This document shows positions 42,362 to 51,619 of a DNA stretch of 51,619 nucleotides, piece after piece (the stretch's first letter is position 1; each line of letters starts with the position of its first letter). The notes below the pieces were generated by a model. The model had not been told where the DNA came from. It did no database searches and was given only the letters and a program-made list of their open reading frames with translations. The stretch is taken from the NCBI GenBank assembly GCA_003170825.1, contig PMYL01000006.1, positions 1-51,619 of the forward strand, in the 5' to 3' direction. Source of the stretch: Acidobacteriaceae bacterium. Lineage in GTDB: Bacteria; Acidobacteriota; Terriglobia; Terriglobales; Acidobacteriaceae. The position numbers and the translations under genes were made by a program.

Positions 42362-43996
42362 ATGACTCCCCGCGCCCGCCGCGCACTGTTCACCGTCGTT
42401 CTCTTCTTCACCGTCTGCGCCGTTGCGGGCAGCTTCCTGCAGCGCCGGGTGGGGGCCCAGTCCTCGGCCGACGAAAGCCAACTGCGCGACAGCCTCAAGT
42501 CATTCAGCAACGTCTACGCGCTGGTGGAGCAGAACTACGCCGAGCCGATCGCCGGCGACAAGGCCGACGCGGTCATCTACGACGGGGCGATTCCAGGGAT
42601 GCTGAGGGTGCTGGACCCGCACTCGAATTTTTACGATCCCAAGGCCTACGCCAGGTTGCGCGAGGAGCAGCACGGCCGCTACTACGGCGTGGGCATGGTG
42701 ATCCAGCAGCAGCTCAACAAGGTGTACGTGATTACGCCCTACGAGAATACGCCCTCGTTCCGGGCCGGCATCCATCCCGGCGACATCATTTCCGCGGTGG
42801 ACGGCAAGAGCGCCGAGGGCATGACCTCGGACCAGGTGGCCAAGGCGCTCAAGGGTCCCAAGGGCACGCACGTGCAGGTGAGCATGATCCGCGAGGGCCA
42901 GCCCAAGCCACTGGTCTTTGACCTGGTGCGCGACGAGATTCCGCACCCCTCGGTGGATCTGAAGTACGAGATTCGCCCCGGCGTGGGCTACATCCACCTG
43001 ACGCAGTTTCAGGAGGACACTGCCCAGGATGTCATCAAGTCCATTGACGGCTTCGGCAACCTGAAGGGGCTGGTGCTGGACCTGCGCGGCAATCCCGGCG
43101 GGCTGCTCAGCCAGGCAGTGGAAGTCTGCGACCACCTGCTGGCCAAGGGACAGACGATTGTTTCGCAGCGCGGGCGCGCCTATCCGGACCAGAACTATAC
43201 GGCCACGCACGGCAACGACGGCAAGACCTTCCCCATCGTGGTGCTGGTGAACCGCAATACGGCTTCGGCGGCGGAGATTGTGAGCGGCGCGTTGCAGGAC
43301 CACGACCGCGCGCTGATTGTGGGCGAAGCCACGTTTGGCAAGGGGCTGGTGCAGACGGTCTACGATCTGGCCGACCACACGATGGGGCTGGCGCTGACCA
43401 CGTATCACTACTACACGCCGTCGGGGCGGCTGATCCAGCGCAACTACGAGGGCGTTTCGCTGTACGACTACTATTACAACCACGCCGGGGCGCTGCCCCC
43501 CGACACGACCAACCGGGAGGTCAAGCTGACCGACGCGGGCCGCACGGTCTATGGCGGCGGCGGCATTACGCCGGACGAGAAGATCGAGAGCCCCAAGAGC
43601 AACCACTTCCAGGACTCGCTGCTATATAAGGATGTGTTCTTCCACTTCGCGCCGGTTTACCTGGCCAACCGCTCGGTGGACAAGAATTTCCAGGTGGACG
43701 ACGCGGTGCTGGGCGAATTCAAGAAGTACCTGACCAGCCAGAATATCCCGTGGACCCAGGCCGATCTGAACGGGGTTAGCGACTGGCTGAAGATCAGCAT
43801 CAAGGACAAGATCGTCACCATCCAGTTCGGGCAGTTGCAGGGATTGCGCACACTGGCCGACTGGGACCCGGAGATCCAGAAGGCGATGACGTTTCTGCCC
43901 GAGGCACAGGCGCTGGAAGACCATGCGCGCAAGGTGCTGACGGCGAAGGCGATGGCGCGGAACGCGGGGAACCAGGGCGCGCCTGTGCAGCCTTAA
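42362..43996 (+). CDS. C-terminal processing protease (S41, CtpA-type)
   Basis: 544 residues. N-terminal membrane anchor or signal (ALFTVVLFFTVCAVAGSFL), helical cap with VYALVEQNYAEPI and DPHSNFYDPKAYARLRE, and a PDZ domain (about residues 105-180: YGVGMVIQQQLNKVYVITPY, GIHPGDIISAVDGKSAEGMT). The S41 catalytic core then follows with Ser in NRNTASAAEIVSGAL and Lys in GEATFGKGLVQTV. It acts in the periplasm on protein C-termini and is involved in envelope quality control. The C-terminal 130 residues beyond the core are typical of the large CtpA form. Confidence 0.95.
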   Translation: MTPRARRALFTVVLFFTVCAVAGSFLQRRVGAQSSADESQLRDSLKSFSNVYALVEQNYAEPIAGDKADAVIYDGAIPGMLRVLDPHSNFYDPKAYARLREEQHGRYYGVGMVIQQQLNKVYVITPYENTPSFRAGIHPGDIISAVDGKSAEGMTSDQVAKALKGPKGTHVQVSMIREGQPKPLVFDLVRDEIPHPSVDLKYEIRPGVGYIHLTQFQEDTAQDVIKSIDGFGNLKGLVLDLRGNPGGLLSQAVEVCDHLLAKGQTIVSQRGRAYPDQNYTATHGNDGKTFPIVVLVNRNTASAAEIVSGALQDHDRALIVGEATFGKGLVQTVYDLADHTMGLALTTYHYYTPSGRLIQRNYEGVSLYDYYYNHAGALPPDTTNREVKLTDAGRTVYGGGGITPDEKIESPKSNHFQDSLLYKDVFFHFAPVYLANRSVDKNFQVDDAVLGEFKKYLTSQNIPWTQADLNGVSDWLKISIKDKIVTIQFGQLQGLRTLADWDPEIQKAMTFLPEAQALEDHARKVLTAKAMARNAGNQGAPVQP

Positions 43997-44044
43997 CCTC
44001 GCGCAGTAGCTGCCGCTCATCAAGAGCAAGCAGAAACCCTTCGC

Positions 44045-45115
44045 TTACGGCTCGTCGTTATAGACCCCAATCTGCAGTTTGCCGCCTTCGGTTAGCCTGG
44101 CGCGGAACATGCCGGGCGTGTTGAAGCTCCAGGCTAACTTCCCATCTGGGGTGATGGCGATGAGGCCGCCGTCGCCATGCAGGGACTCCAACTCTTTGTG
44201 GATGACCTGGTCTGCGGCTTGCTGGAGGGTCATGCCCTTGAAGTACACCAGATTGCAGACTTCGCGGGCCACGCCGAGGCGGATGAAATATTCGCCGGTG
44301 CCGGTGGCGGAGACGGCGCAGGACTGGTTGGAGGCGTAGGTGCCGGCGCCGATGATGGGCGAGTCGCCGACGCGGCCCCACTGCTTGCCCTGCGTGCCGC
44401 CGGTGGATGTTCCGGCGGCGATGTTGCCCTTGCGGTCGAGGGCGACCACGCCCACGGTGCCGTACTTGTGCGCGCCGGGAGCGTCGATTTCAGCCACAGT
44501 CACGGACGGCGGAGGCGGCGCGCCGGCGGGACGCGGTGGGATGGGGCGGCCTTCTTTCTGCAGTTGCCGTACCAGCGACTGCCAGCGGCGTTCGGTGAAA
44601 AAGAAGCTGGGGTCTACCTGCTCCAGACCGACACTGGCGGCAAAGGCATCTGCTCCGGCGCCGATGAGCATCACGTGCAGCGACTTCTCCATCACCGCGC
44701 GGGCCAGGCTGATGGGATGGCGGGTGCGGGTTACGCCGGCTACCGCGCCTGCCTTCAGGTTGGAGCCGTCCATGATGGCCGCGTCCAGCTCGTTCTTGCC
44801 CTCGGCGGTGAAGACCGCGCCGCGGCCGGCGTTGAAGAGCGGATCGTCCTCGAGGATCTGGATGGCGGCTTCGATGGCGTCGAGGGCCGAGCCGCCTTTT
44901 TCGAGGACCTTCGCGCCGGCCTCAGTGGCCTGGGTGATCGAGGCGCGATAGGCCGCCTCGATTTCAGGCTTCATGGTGGCGCGCTCGATGACGCCCGCGC
45001 CGCCGTGGACCACGATGGCCCAGTGGTGTGCTGCCGGCTGCGGGGCCTGGGCCGTGGCGGCGAGTGCGGCCACCGCAAGGGCCGCCCCGATGAAGATTCT
45101 TCCGATCTTTTGCAC
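44045..45115 (-). CDS. Isoaspartyl peptidase / L-asparaginase, secreted
   Basis: 356 residues from a GTG at 45115, chosen because GAGGAG lies 6 bp upstream and it gives a clean signal peptide (KIGRIFIGAALAVAALAATA). An Ntn hydrolase of the plant-type asparaginase family: WAIVVHGGAGVI, LEDDPLFNAGRGAVFTAEGK, and the autocleavage site before Thr in HKYGTVGVVALDRKGNIAAG with TSTGG. The protein is made as one chain and cleaves itself into alpha and beta subunits. It hydrolyses isoaspartyl dipeptides or asparagine, here in the periplasm. It converges with the CtpA-type gene. Confidence 0.93.
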   Translation of the reverse strand: MQKIGRIFIGAALAVAALAATAQAPQPAAHHWAIVVHGGAGVIERATMKPEIEAAYRASITQATEAGAKVLEKGGSALDAIEAAIQILEDDPLFNAGRGAVFTAEGKNELDAAIMDGSNLKAGAVAGVTRTRHPISLARAVMEKSLHVMLIGAGADAFAASVGLEQVDPSFFFTERRWQSLVRQLQKEGRPIPPRPAGAPPPPSVTVAEIDAPGAHKYGTVGVVALDRKGNIAAGTSTGGTQGKQWGRVGDSPIIGAGTYASNQSCAVSATGTGEYFIRLGVAREVCNLVYFKGMTLQQAADQVIHKELESLHGDGGLIAITPDGKLAWSFNTPGMFRARLTEGGKLQIGVYNDEP

Positions 45116-45333
45116 GCGTGTCTCCTCGTTCTTCTCATGGTATAACTCATCCGTTCCTGCGCTGTCCTCGCGCAACCGGCGCAGGACGACTTGGCGGATG
45201 CGGGCCGGACAGTGCAAAATGCTTGAGTTCAGTAAATCCCGCATTCGTTTGCACTTTGCGGATGTCAGGGCCGGCATCCGCGAGCGGAAGCGCAATAATA
45301 TGGTGCAGAATCCAGGTAACATGGAGGTCACTC

Positions 45334-45747
45334 TTGAAACTGAACTACGGAACGCTGGCATTGGCCACTGTCTTCGTGCTGGTCTTTATAAAGTTCACTT
45401 GGGAGCTTCCCTGGACAGTTCCGCGAATCGCCGGACTCGCCATTGCAATCCCGGCTTTCGTGCTGTTCGTTCTCGCCCGCATTCAACTGGGACGGGCCTT
45501 CAGTGTGCGGGCCAAGGCAAGCACGCTGGTGACCACCGGCCTCTATTCCCGCATCCGCAATCCGATCTACGTCTTTGGCGGCCTGATGATAGCGGGAATC
45601 ATGATCTGGGCAGATAGGCCCTGGCTGTTGCTTGGCTTCGCCGTTCTGATTCCTTTGCAGGTTTATCGAAGCCGGAAAGAGGGGCGGGTGCTGGAGGAGA
45701 CATTCGGCGCATCCTATCTGGATTACAAACGACAGACGTGGTTCTGA
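45334..45747 (+). CDS. ICMT-like isoprenylcysteine/phospholipid methyltransferase family protein
   Basis: 137 residues from a TTG start with an ideal GGAGG 6 bp upstream; no ATG in frame has this support. Membrane helices include TLALATVFVLVFIKFTWELP, IAGLAIAIPAFVLFVLARIQ and MIAGIMIWADRPWLLLGFAV. The conserved cap TTGLYSRIRNPIYVFGG and the C-terminal EGRVLEETFGASYLDYKRQT match the SAM-dependent ICMT/PEMT superfamily. The substrate is unknown. The glpF-like gene follows 72 bp downstream. Confidence 0.85.
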   Translation: MKLNYGTLALATVFVLVFIKFTWELPWTVPRIAGLAIAIPAFVLFVLARIQLGRAFSVRAKASTLVTTGLYSRIRNPIYVFGGLMIAGIMIWADRPWLLLGFAVLIPLQVYRSRKEGRVLEETFGASYLDYKRQTWF

Positions 45748-45819
45748 TCCGGTTTTGGATTCAAGGGATGGATCGAGCGTTCATTCGAGGCGCCCATAAC
45801 GCATTTTGAGGAAGACGCG

Positions 45820-46560
45820 ATGCATTCTGTCTGGTTTGGCGAGTTTCTGGGCACGCTGGTTCTGGTGCTGTTGGGCAACGGCGTGAATGCCGGCGTGACG
45901 CTGCGCAGGTCGTATGCGGCGGACTCAGGCTGGATCGTGATCACCGCCGGCTGGGCAATGGCCGTGCTGTGCGGAGTGCTGGTGGCGCAGGCCTTTGGCA
46001 GCCCCGGAGCCAACCTGAATCCGGCCATTACGCTGGCCGTCGCGGTGATCGGCGGAAATTATTCGCAGGTGCTGAGTTTCTGGTCGGCGCAGTTGCTGGG
46101 GGCGATGGGCGGCGCGGCACTGATGGCGCTGCACTATGCCCCGCACTGGGCGCTCACGCCGGGTCCCGTCGACAAGCTGGGCGTCTTCTGCACCAACGGG
46201 GCGGTGCGCAGCCCACTGGCGAACTTATTCAGCGAGGTCCTGGGTACGGCGGTGCTGGTGGTGGTGGCGGGGGCGATCTTCTCGCACGGAGTCGCGGCGA
46301 ACGGGACTGGGTTGGGTTTGGGCGCTGGACTGGGGCCGTGGCTGGTGGCCTGCCTGGTGTGGGGCATTGGCCTCTCGCTGGGCGGGACCACGGGGTACGC
46401 CATCAACCCGGCGCGCGACCTGGGTCCGCGGCTGGTTCATGCGCTGCTGCCGATTCCCGGCAAGGGCGGCTCGAACTGGCGCTATGCGCCGATTCCCATC
46501 GTGGGGCCTCTGCTGGGCGCGGCGCTGGCCGGGCTGCTGCTGCGCTATGCGCATCTGTAA
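45820..46560 (+). CDS. glpF: Aquaglyceroporin (GlpF-like MIP family channel)
   Basis: 246 residues with six helices and the two half-helices of the MIP fold. The first NPA box is GSPGANLNPAITLAVAV and the second GYAINPARDLGPRLVHAL, with the Asp after NPAR that marks glycerol-conducting members. The N-terminus FGEFLGTLVLVLLGNGVNAG is typical. It would allow facilitated glycerol uptake; no glpK or glpD is near. The gene is downstream of the ICMT-like gene. Confidence 0.95.
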   Translation: MHSVWFGEFLGTLVLVLLGNGVNAGVTLRRSYAADSGWIVITAGWAMAVLCGVLVAQAFGSPGANLNPAITLAVAVIGGNYSQVLSFWSAQLLGAMGGAALMALHYAPHWALTPGPVDKLGVFCTNGAVRSPLANLFSEVLGTAVLVVVAGAIFSHGVAANGTGLGLGAGLGPWLVACLVWGIGLSLGGTTGYAINPARDLGPRLVHALLPIPGKGGSNWRYAPIPIVGPLLGAALAGLLLRYAHL

Positions 46561-46571
46561 CGCTATCGACA

Positions 46572-46610
46572 CCCACCCTTTCGCCAGAAGGCGGCGAAAG
46601 GATAGGGCAC
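46572..46610. repeat. Palindrome family A, copy 4
   Basis: CCCACCCTTTCGCC pairs with GGCGAAAGGATAGGG around AGAAGGC, continuing as CAC. It lies between the convergent glpF and rsmE genes and could act as a bidirectional terminator, though no T-tract follows. Confidence 0.8.
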
Positions 46611-46648
46611 GGGTGCTTTCGATTCACAGGCCGGGGAAGAAATCCAAA

Positions 46649-47401
46649 TTACTCCAGACACGAGGCGACGACCGCCAGCGCGGCGATGGCCGCCGTCTCG
46701 GCGCGCAGAATGCGCGGGCCCAGCGATGCGGCGCGCCAGCCGTTGGCGTCGAAGAGCGCTTCTTCCTCGGGCGCCCATCCGCCCTCGGGACCGATGGCAA
46801 TCTCCAGCGTGGGCATCTCCGTTTGCGCCGCGGCCATGGCTTCTTCCAGCGCGAGACGCAGGGTGGTGGTGCGTTCCTGCTCGGCGAGGACAATGTATGT
46901 AGACCCTGAAGCGGGGCGCGTGGCCGCGGACGCAGCCCGCACGCGTGTGGACAGGGGCTCCGGTTCGTAGATGACCGGCACGTCGGAGCGCCGCGCTTGC
47001 TGCGCCGCTTCGTGCGCGATGCGCCGCCATCGCTCCGCGCGCTTCCCGGCGGCCTGGGCCAGGCGCTTCTCGGTCCGCCGCGCGATGACCGGGGCGATTG
47101 CGGCAACGCCCAGTTCGGTGGCCTTCTCAATGGCCCACTCCATGCGATCGAATTTGTAGACGGCAACCACCAGCGTGACGGGCAACGCGGGATCGGCCTG
47201 GAGTTCGGCGATCAGGTTGAAGCGAATTTCATTGGGAGTGGCGGCGGCGACCTCGGCGTGGAAAACGTGGCCGCCCGCGACTACATCCGCCTCCATGCCG
47301 GGCTGGGCGCGCAGCACGCGCGCCATGTGTTCGGCCTGCGCGCCAACGATGGTGGCGGTGGCCTCGTCCCAATGTTCGGCAATCCAGCGGCGGCGGGTCA
47401 T
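46649..47401 (-). CDS. rsmE: 16S rRNA (uracil-1498-N3)-methyltransferase RsmE
   Basis: 250 residues. A SPOUT (trefoil-knot) methyltransferase: HMARVLRAQPGMEADVVAGG in the PUA-like N-domain, KFDRMEWAIEKATELGVAAI at the domain junction, and RRIAHEAAQQARRSDVPVI. The knot follows with EIAIGPEGGWAPEEEALFDA and RAASLGPRILRAETAAIAAL. It methylates U1498 of 16S rRNA. GGAGAG lies just upstream of the ATG at 47401. Confidence 0.96.
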   Translation of the reverse strand: MTRRRWIAEHWDEATATIVGAQAEHMARVLRAQPGMEADVVAGGHVFHAEVAAATPNEIRFNLIAELQADPALPVTLVVAVYKFDRMEWAIEKATELGVAAIAPVIARRTEKRLAQAAGKRAERWRRIAHEAAQQARRSDVPVIYEPEPLSTRVRAASAATRPASGSTYIVLAEQERTTTLRLALEEAMAAAQTEMPTLEIAIGPEGGWAPEEEALFDANGWRAASLGPRILRAETAAIAALAVVASCLE

Positions 47402-47450
47402 CTGCTCTCCAGAACGCTCTCAGCTCTCTGAAGTCTATATTATCCGCATA

Positions 47451-47490
47451 AACACTGAGGGGGACGCTGAATGCGCCCCCCTCGCGTGTT
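47451..47490. terminator. Hairpin between the lysine-rich peptide gene and rsmE
   Basis: The outer arms AACAC/GTGTT and inner arms GAGGGGG/CCCCCTC make a strong hairpin. A T-run follows on the plus strand and a short T-stretch on the minus strand. Its position 25 bp after the stop of the 23-residue gene fits termination of that short transcript. Confidence 0.5.
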
Positions 47491-47514
47491 GCCTTTTTTC
47501 GGTTGGATGTTCCG

Positions 47515-47586
47515 CTACTTCTTCTTTGCGGCCTTTTTTGCGGCCTTCTTCGCGGGTGCCTTCTTGGCTGCTTTCTTGGTTGCCAT
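47515..47586 (-). CDS. 23-residue lysine/alanine histone H1-like peptide
   Basis: A tiny gene: ATG at 47584-47586, stop TAG at 47515-47517. After MATKK it consists only of Lys, Ala and a single Pro, in KKAAKKA-type repeats as in histone H1 or HC1-like tails. Support for expression is unusually complete: AGGGAG upstream of the ATG, a near-consensus promoter (TTGACA, 17 bp, TATACA at 47650-47678) and a hairpin after the stop. A nucleic-acid-binding role is inferred from charge. It could instead be the end of a longer decayed gene, but no upstream frame supports that. Confidence 0.65.
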   Translation of the reverse strand: MATKKAAKKAPAKKAAKKAAKKK

Positions 47587-47649
47587 TTGCCTATTCTCCC
47601 TTTCGATGGGTTGCATCGATTCTGCAATAGTTAAATTGCAGTTGATGAA

Positions 47650-47678
47650 TGTATAGATTCACGCATCAACACTGTCAA
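47650..47678 (-). promoter_or_regulatory. Near-consensus sigma-70 promoter of the lysine-rich peptide gene
   Basis: On the minus strand a perfect TTGACA (47673-47678) and TATACA (47650-47655) are separated by exactly 17 bp, 63 bp upstream of the ATG. It is the strongest promoter match I found in the window. An AT-rich tract (CTTTTTCC, GTTTTTTTC) lies upstream. Confidence 0.75.
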
Positions 47679-47750
47679 GAAAAAAACGACATGATGGTGG
47701 AAAAAGTAGCAACAATTTTTTCAGCGCGGAATTGAGGATCGGCTTGCGGC

Positions 47751-48569
47751 TCAGATATTGGAGTGGGATTTAAGCGACGCGAGCGCCAGGCCGAGGATGA
47801 AATCGTGTCCGCAGTGCGCGAAGATTCCGGGACGCAGAGCGCGGCGCTCGAGCGCGAGCAGGCTGAAGAACACGCCGAATACGCCCAGCAAAAACATGCC
47901 GCGCGCTCCCTGGTTGGCATGTGCGCAGCCGAATATCGACGCGGACAACAGTACGCCCGCCAGCACATTTCCTCTCGCCCACGCCGTGAACTGGCGCTGA
48001 AGGTAACCGCGGAAGGCGATCTCCTCGGCGAAGCCGACGACAAGACAGAACAGCGCCCAGGCGGCAATCTCCTCGCCGTTGGAGGGCGCCAGTTGCGCGA
48101 TCCCCCGCAAGACTCGCTGTTGTGAGGGATCGGGCGAAAGCGGCTGGCCGGCCGCGTTTGCCGGCAACTGATGCGTAATGACTGTTTCAACGCTGGACCA
48201 GGCAAGAGCGCACATGCACAGCAAAATCATGGAGCCGGCCCAGAACAGCAGCGCGCAGACCAGGTCCGCCGCAATGGATCGGAAGCTGAACGAGAATGAG
48301 CCGAGCAGCGAACGAATGGAAGTTTTTCTCAGGCGCAATCCGAAAACGATCCATCCGAGCATGGCCAATTCCAGGGCGGCCGTCAAGCCATAGGCCGCGA
48401 GCCGGTTGAGCGGCGCATGCTCGACGGAGGACCGCGAGGCTCCGTGGATGGAGAGCGCAAGAATGGCCGCCACCAGCACGATGGTGTGCCAGGCAGGGGC
48501 GACCGCGAGCGGCGCGGCTGGCTCAACCGGCAGCGATGGCGGCGTTGGATCGATCTTGTCCGGCTCCAC
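47751..48569 (-). CDS. CPBP-family intramembrane protease
   Basis: 272 residues from a GTG at 48569 preceded by GAGGAAA; an in-frame ATG 60 bp upstream lacks a ribosome-binding site. Eight or so membrane helices (TIVLVAAILALSIHGA, LVCALLFWAGSMILLCMCAL). The CPBP (Abi/Rce1) motifs are motif 1 GFAEEIAFRGYLQRQF, motif 2 GVLLSASIFGCAHANQGARG with His, and motif 3 HCGHDFILGLAL. These glutamate/histidine proteases cleave membrane substrates or process peptides; the target is unknown. Confidence 0.9.
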   Translation of the reverse strand: MEPDKIDPTPPSLPVEPAAPLAVAPAWHTIVLVAAILALSIHGASRSSVEHAPLNRLAAYGLTAALELAMLGWIVFGLRLRKTSIRSLLGSFSFSFRSIAADLVCALLFWAGSMILLCMCALAWSSVETVITHQLPANAAGQPLSPDPSQQRVLRGIAQLAPSNGEEIAAWALFCLVVGFAEEIAFRGYLQRQFTAWARGNVLAGVLLSASIFGCAHANQGARGMFLLGVFGVFFSLLALERRALRPGIFAHCGHDFILGLALASLKSHSNI

Positions 48570-48676
48570 GATCAGGTTTCCTCTGCGATGAATAGTAGAC
48601 GAGCGATGGGCAAACGAGAAAGGCTGCATCGAAATGGTTACTGCGGAGAACCGGGACAGCTTGAAGCGTCAGTCCG

Positions 48677-50089
48677 TCAGCACTCGATGATGTTCAGAGC
48701 AAGGCCGGCCAGGCTGGTCTCCTTGTAGCGGGATTGCATGTCGAGGCCGGTGAGGTACATGGTGCGGATGACTTGGTCGAGGGAGACCTTGTGGGCTTCT
48801 TGCTCGTTGAGCGCGATGCGCGAGGCTTGCACGGCTTTGGCCGCGCCCATGGCGTTGCGCTCGATGCAGGGAATCTGCACCAGGCCGCCGATGGGGTCGC
48901 AGGTCATGCCCAGGTTGTGCTCCATGGCGATTTCGGCGGCGTGCTCCACTTGTCCGTTGCTGCCGCCGAGCGCGGCGGTGAGCCCGCCGGCGGCCATGGA
49001 GCAGGCCACGCCCACCTCGCCCTGGCAGCCCACTTCCGCGCCGCTGATGGAGGCGTTCTCCTTATATAGGATGCCGATGGCGGCCGAGGTGAGAAAAAAG
49101 CGCAGCAGGCCTTCGTGGTCGGCGCCGGGCGTGAAGCGATCGTAATAGTGAGCCACGGCGGGAACCACGCCGGCAGCGCCGTTGGTGGGCGCGGTCACCA
49201 CGCGTCCGCCGGCGGCGTTCTCTTCATTGACCGCCATGGCGTAGACCGTGATCCAGTCGAGCGGGGCCAGCGGATCGCCGCGAAGCCCATCGGCTTCTTT
49301 CTCGCGCAAACGCTCGGCGAGGCGGCGCGCCCGGCGGCGGACCTGCAAGCCGCCGGGCAGAATGCCTTCCGCCGCGATGCCGCGCTGGACGCAGGCCTGC
49401 ATGGCTTGCCAGATATGCTCGATGCCTTCGCGGACGACCTCGAGGGGCGCGCGGTCTGAATCGCGCGGAACCAAAGCGCACTCGTTCTCCAGCATGAGCT
49501 GGCTGATGGAGAGCTCGTTGGCATGGGCCGTGGCCAGCAGCTCCGCGGCGTTGTGAAAGGGAAACGGAAGGTTTGGCTGCTGCTTTTGCGTGGACGCGTC
49601 AACGGCATCTTCGGTGATGAATCCGCCGCCTATCGAAAAGAAGGTGCGCTCGTCGAGCACGGCGCCAGCCGCGTCAAAGGCCTTGAGGCGGAGTCCGTTG
49701 GGATGCTGGATGCGCGCGCCGGGCGGAAACATTTGGGCGCGCTGGAAGAGGAGGTCGCTGGATTCTTGAAAGGGGATGGACCGGAGTCCGGCGAGATGGA
49801 TGCGGCTGGCCGCGCGTATTTCTCTGACCGTTGCCTCGATGGCCGCGGGATCGATCGAGGCCGGCTCGTTGCCCGCCAACCCCAACAGGACAGCCCGGTC
49901 GGTGGCGTGGCCCAGGCCGGTGAGGGCCAGCGAGCCGAACAGCTCCGCCTGCACGCGGTGGACTTGTTCGAGCAGGCCGCGGGCCGCGAGTTCCCGCGCA
50001 AAGCGGCAGGCCGCGCGCATGGGGCCCATGGTATGCGAACTCGAAGGGCCGACGCCGATCTTGTAGAGGTCGAAGAGACTCGTGGTCAC
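48677..50089 (-). CDS. sdaA: L-serine ammonia-lyase (iron-sulfur type)
   Basis: 470 residues from a GTG at 50089, giving the usual N-terminus (V)[20 protein letters not shown]; a TTG at 50137 would add 16 atypical residues. A 4Fe-4S enzyme deaminating serine to pyruvate. The single-chain form has a beta domain ([40 protein letters not shown]) and an alpha domain. Cluster cysteines appear in [20 protein letters not shown] and [20 protein letters not shown]. It is divergent to comM. Confidence 0.95.
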   Translation of the reverse strand: MTTSLFDLYKIGVGPSSSHTMGPMRAACRFARELAARGLLEQVHRVQAELFGSLALTGLGHATDRAVLLGLAGNEPASIDPAAIEATVREIRAASRIHLAGLRSIPFQESSDLLFQRAQMFPPGARIQHPNGLRLKAFDAAGAVLDERTFFSIGGGFITEDAVDASTQKQQPNLPFPFHNAAELLATAHANELSISQLMLENECALVPRDSDRAPLEVVREGIEHIWQAMQACVQRGIAAEGILPGGLQVRRRARRLAERLREKEADGLRGDPLAPLDWITVYAMAVNEENAAGGRVVTAPTNGAAGVVPAVAHYYDRFTPGADHEGLLRFFLTSAAIGILYKENASISGAEVGCQGEVGVACSMAAGGLTAALGGSNGQVEHAAEIAMEHNLGMTCDPIGGLVQIPCIERNAMGAAKAVQASRIALNEQEAHKVSLDQVIRTMYLTGLDMQSRYKETSLAGLALNIIEC

Positions 50090-50198
50090 GGAAGAGATTG
50101 TAGCGTGGAAGCGGTGATTCGGGCTTGCCGATGACAAGATTGATGGCCGTCACACGCTTCGATTGTTCACGGTGGTAGACTTCATGCTACTTTCCTCT

Positions 50199-51619
50199 AT
50201 GCTCTTCAAAGCCCTCAGCGCGGCTGTCTACGGCATCGACGCCAACCTCATTGACGTGGAGGTGGACTATAGCGGCGTGGTTGCGGAGAAGGACACCTTC
50301 CACACCGTGGGCCTGCCGGACGCAGCGGTGCGCGAGAGCCGCGACCGTGTACGCGCGGCCATCAAGAACTCCGGCTACCTGATTCCGCCCACGTTTATCA
50401 CCATCAACCTGGCGCCGGCCGACATGAAAAAGGAGGGCGCGGGCTTCGACCTGCCCATCGCCGTAGGCATTCTGGGTGCCTATGGGGCGCTGCGGACCGA
50501 CGACCTGAGCCGCTTCCTGCTGGTGGGCGAACTGGGCCTGGACGGCGGCGTGCGCTCGGTGCCGGGTATGTTGCCGATTGCCATCCTGGCGCGCGAGAAA
50601 GGCATTCCCAACCTGATTCTGCCCGCGGCCAACGCCGCCGAGGCCGCTGTGGTGGAGGGCGTGAACGTTTACCCGGTGTCGTCATTGCTGGATGTGCTGG
50701 ACCTGCTCAACAGCGCGGTTGTGGGCGTGATCCAGCGCGAACCCTACCGCGTGTCCACCGAGGCGCTGCTGGGCGAGCTGCAACACTTCACCGTGGACTT
50801 CAAGGACGTGCGCGGGCAGCAGACGGCCAAGCGCGCCCTCGAGGTGGCCGCGGCCGGCAGCCATAACATTCTGATGATCGGGCCGCCCGGCTCGGGAAAA
50901 ACCATGCTGGCCAAGCGGCTGCCGTCGATCCTGGCTCCGCTGACCTTTGAAGAAGCTCTGGAAACCACGAAGATTCACTCCGTGGCCGGGGTGCTGGATG
51001 CGGCGGCTGGCCTCGTGACTCAGCGGCCGTTCCGCTCGCCCCACCACACCATCTCCGACGCCGGGCTGATCGGCGGCGGCATCATCCCCCGCCCGGGCGA
51101 GGTCTCGCTGGCCCACAACGGGCTGTTATTTCTGGACGAACTGCCGGAGTTTCCGCGCAACGTGCTGGAGGTGTTGCGCCAGCCCCTCGAGGATCACACG
51201 GTGACCATTGCGCGGGCCTCCATGTCGCTGAGCTTTCCGGCGCGCTTCATGCTGGCGGCGGCCATGAACCCGTGCCCCTGCGGGTTTTTCAACGACAAGT
51301 CGCGGGAGTGCATGTGCACGCCGCCGATGATCCAGCGCTACGTGGCCAAGATCTCCGGGCCGCTGCTTGACCGCATCGATATTCACATCGAGGTTCCGGC
51401 GGTGAAATATAAGGAGCTACGCGGCGGTGCGGCGGCCGAGGGATCGGCCGAGATTCGCGGCCGGGTAATGGCCGCCCGCGAGCGGCAGCGGCAACGGTTC
51501 CGCAAGTTCGGCGAGAAAATCTACTCCAACGCGCAGATGACCACCCGCCAGATTCGCGCTTACTGCGAGCTGGGCGTCGACGCTGAGCGCCTTTTGGAGC
51601 GCGCCATGCAGCAGCAGGG
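50199..51619 (+). CDS. comM: ComM/YifB-family AAA+ ATPase (cut by window end)
   Basis: At least 473 residues; the 3' end lies outside the window. The start is ATG at 50199 (an in-frame ATG at 50184 is possible). N-terminal Lon-like ChlI domain ([40 protein letters not shown]). Then the Mg-chelatase ATPase with Walker [21 protein letters not shown], Walker [21 protein letters not shown] and the Cys-rich [19 protein letters not shown]. ComM is a hexameric helicase promoting branch migration during natural transformation. Confidence 0.95.
   Translation, partial: MLFKALSAAVYGIDANLIDVEVDYSGVVAEKDTFHTVGLPDAAVRESRDRVRAAIKNSGYLIPPTFITINLAPADMKKEGAGFDLPIAVGILGAYGALRTDDLSRFLLVGELGLDGGVRSVPGMLPIAILAREKGIPNLILPAANAAEAAVVEGVNVYPVSSLLDVLDLLNSAVVGVIQREPYRVSTEALLGELQHFTVDFKDVRGQQTAKRALEVAAAGSHNILMIGPPGSGKTMLAKRLPSILAPLTFEEALETTKIHSVAGVLDAAAGLVTQRPFRSPHHTISDAGLIGGGIIPRPGEVSLAHNGLLFLDELPEFPRNVLEVLRQPLEDHTVTIARASMSLSFPARFMLAAAMNPCPCGFFNDKSRECMCTPPMIQRYVAKISGPLLDRIDIHIEVPAVKYKELRGGAAAEGSAEIRGRVMAARERQRQRFRKFGEKIYSNAQMTTRQIRAYCELGVDAERLLERAMQQQ

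Noticed and set aside
41972..42481. A 169-codon minus-strand frame ending in repeated SRGLQAMKSTGG units
   Set aside because: The repeats are translations of the tandem REP half-elements and the upstream part is antisense to the CtpA-type gene.

Overview
The window is GC-rich bacterial chromosome from a Gram-negative organism. It has TatB/TatC, a PpiC/SurA-like periplasmic chaperone, lipoproteins and a menaquinone methyltransferase. The gene content, secreted beta-propeller and glycine-rich proteins and abundant small intergenic palindromes suggest an Acidobacteriota (Terriglobia-like) genome. That assignment is an inference; no rRNA or tRNA gene is visible to confirm it.

Layout. 0-8.6 kb, mostly minus strand: a HicAB toxin-antitoxin pair, two envelope lipoproteins, a DUF2203 protein, nadA, and a tightly overlapped sufS-sufU-DUF2892 operon. 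8.7-16.4 kb: tatB-tatC, a secreted M28 peptidase, a TerC-type metal exporter, nadB, a glycine-rich secreted protein and an MgtC/DUF4010 membrane protein behind a long gene-free leader. 16.4-23.7 kb: aroB-menG-CDF transporter, a second HicAB pair, osmC-PASTA-MFS and a UPF0303 protein. 23.7-32.6 kb: a minus-strand housekeeping operon aroC-def-fmt-rsmB, a divergent EVE-domain gene, VapBC, a YhaM-like exoribonuclease and a PpiC chaperone. 33.2-42.1 kb is an accessory island: a type III restriction-modification pair, an orphan XRE regulator, repeat-rich DNA, an Abi/UG-type reverse transcriptase (candidate phage defence) and a REP-associated tyrosine transposase (RAYT). 42.4-51.6 kb returns to core genes: CtpA-type protease, isoaspartyl peptidase, aquaglyceroporin, rsmE, a 23-residue lysine/alanine peptide gene, a CPBP protease, sdaA and the start of comM.

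The most notable theme is small mobile palindromes. The RAYT gene lies between two inverted 69-bp double-hairpin elements. Relatives of that element occur downstream of the restriction genes and, strikingly, in frame inside rsmB, adding about 24 residues between its two domains. Several further dispersed palindrome families fill the gaps between genes. The reverse transcriptase, next to the RAYT and downstream of the restriction system, is the best candidate for a poorly characterised system.
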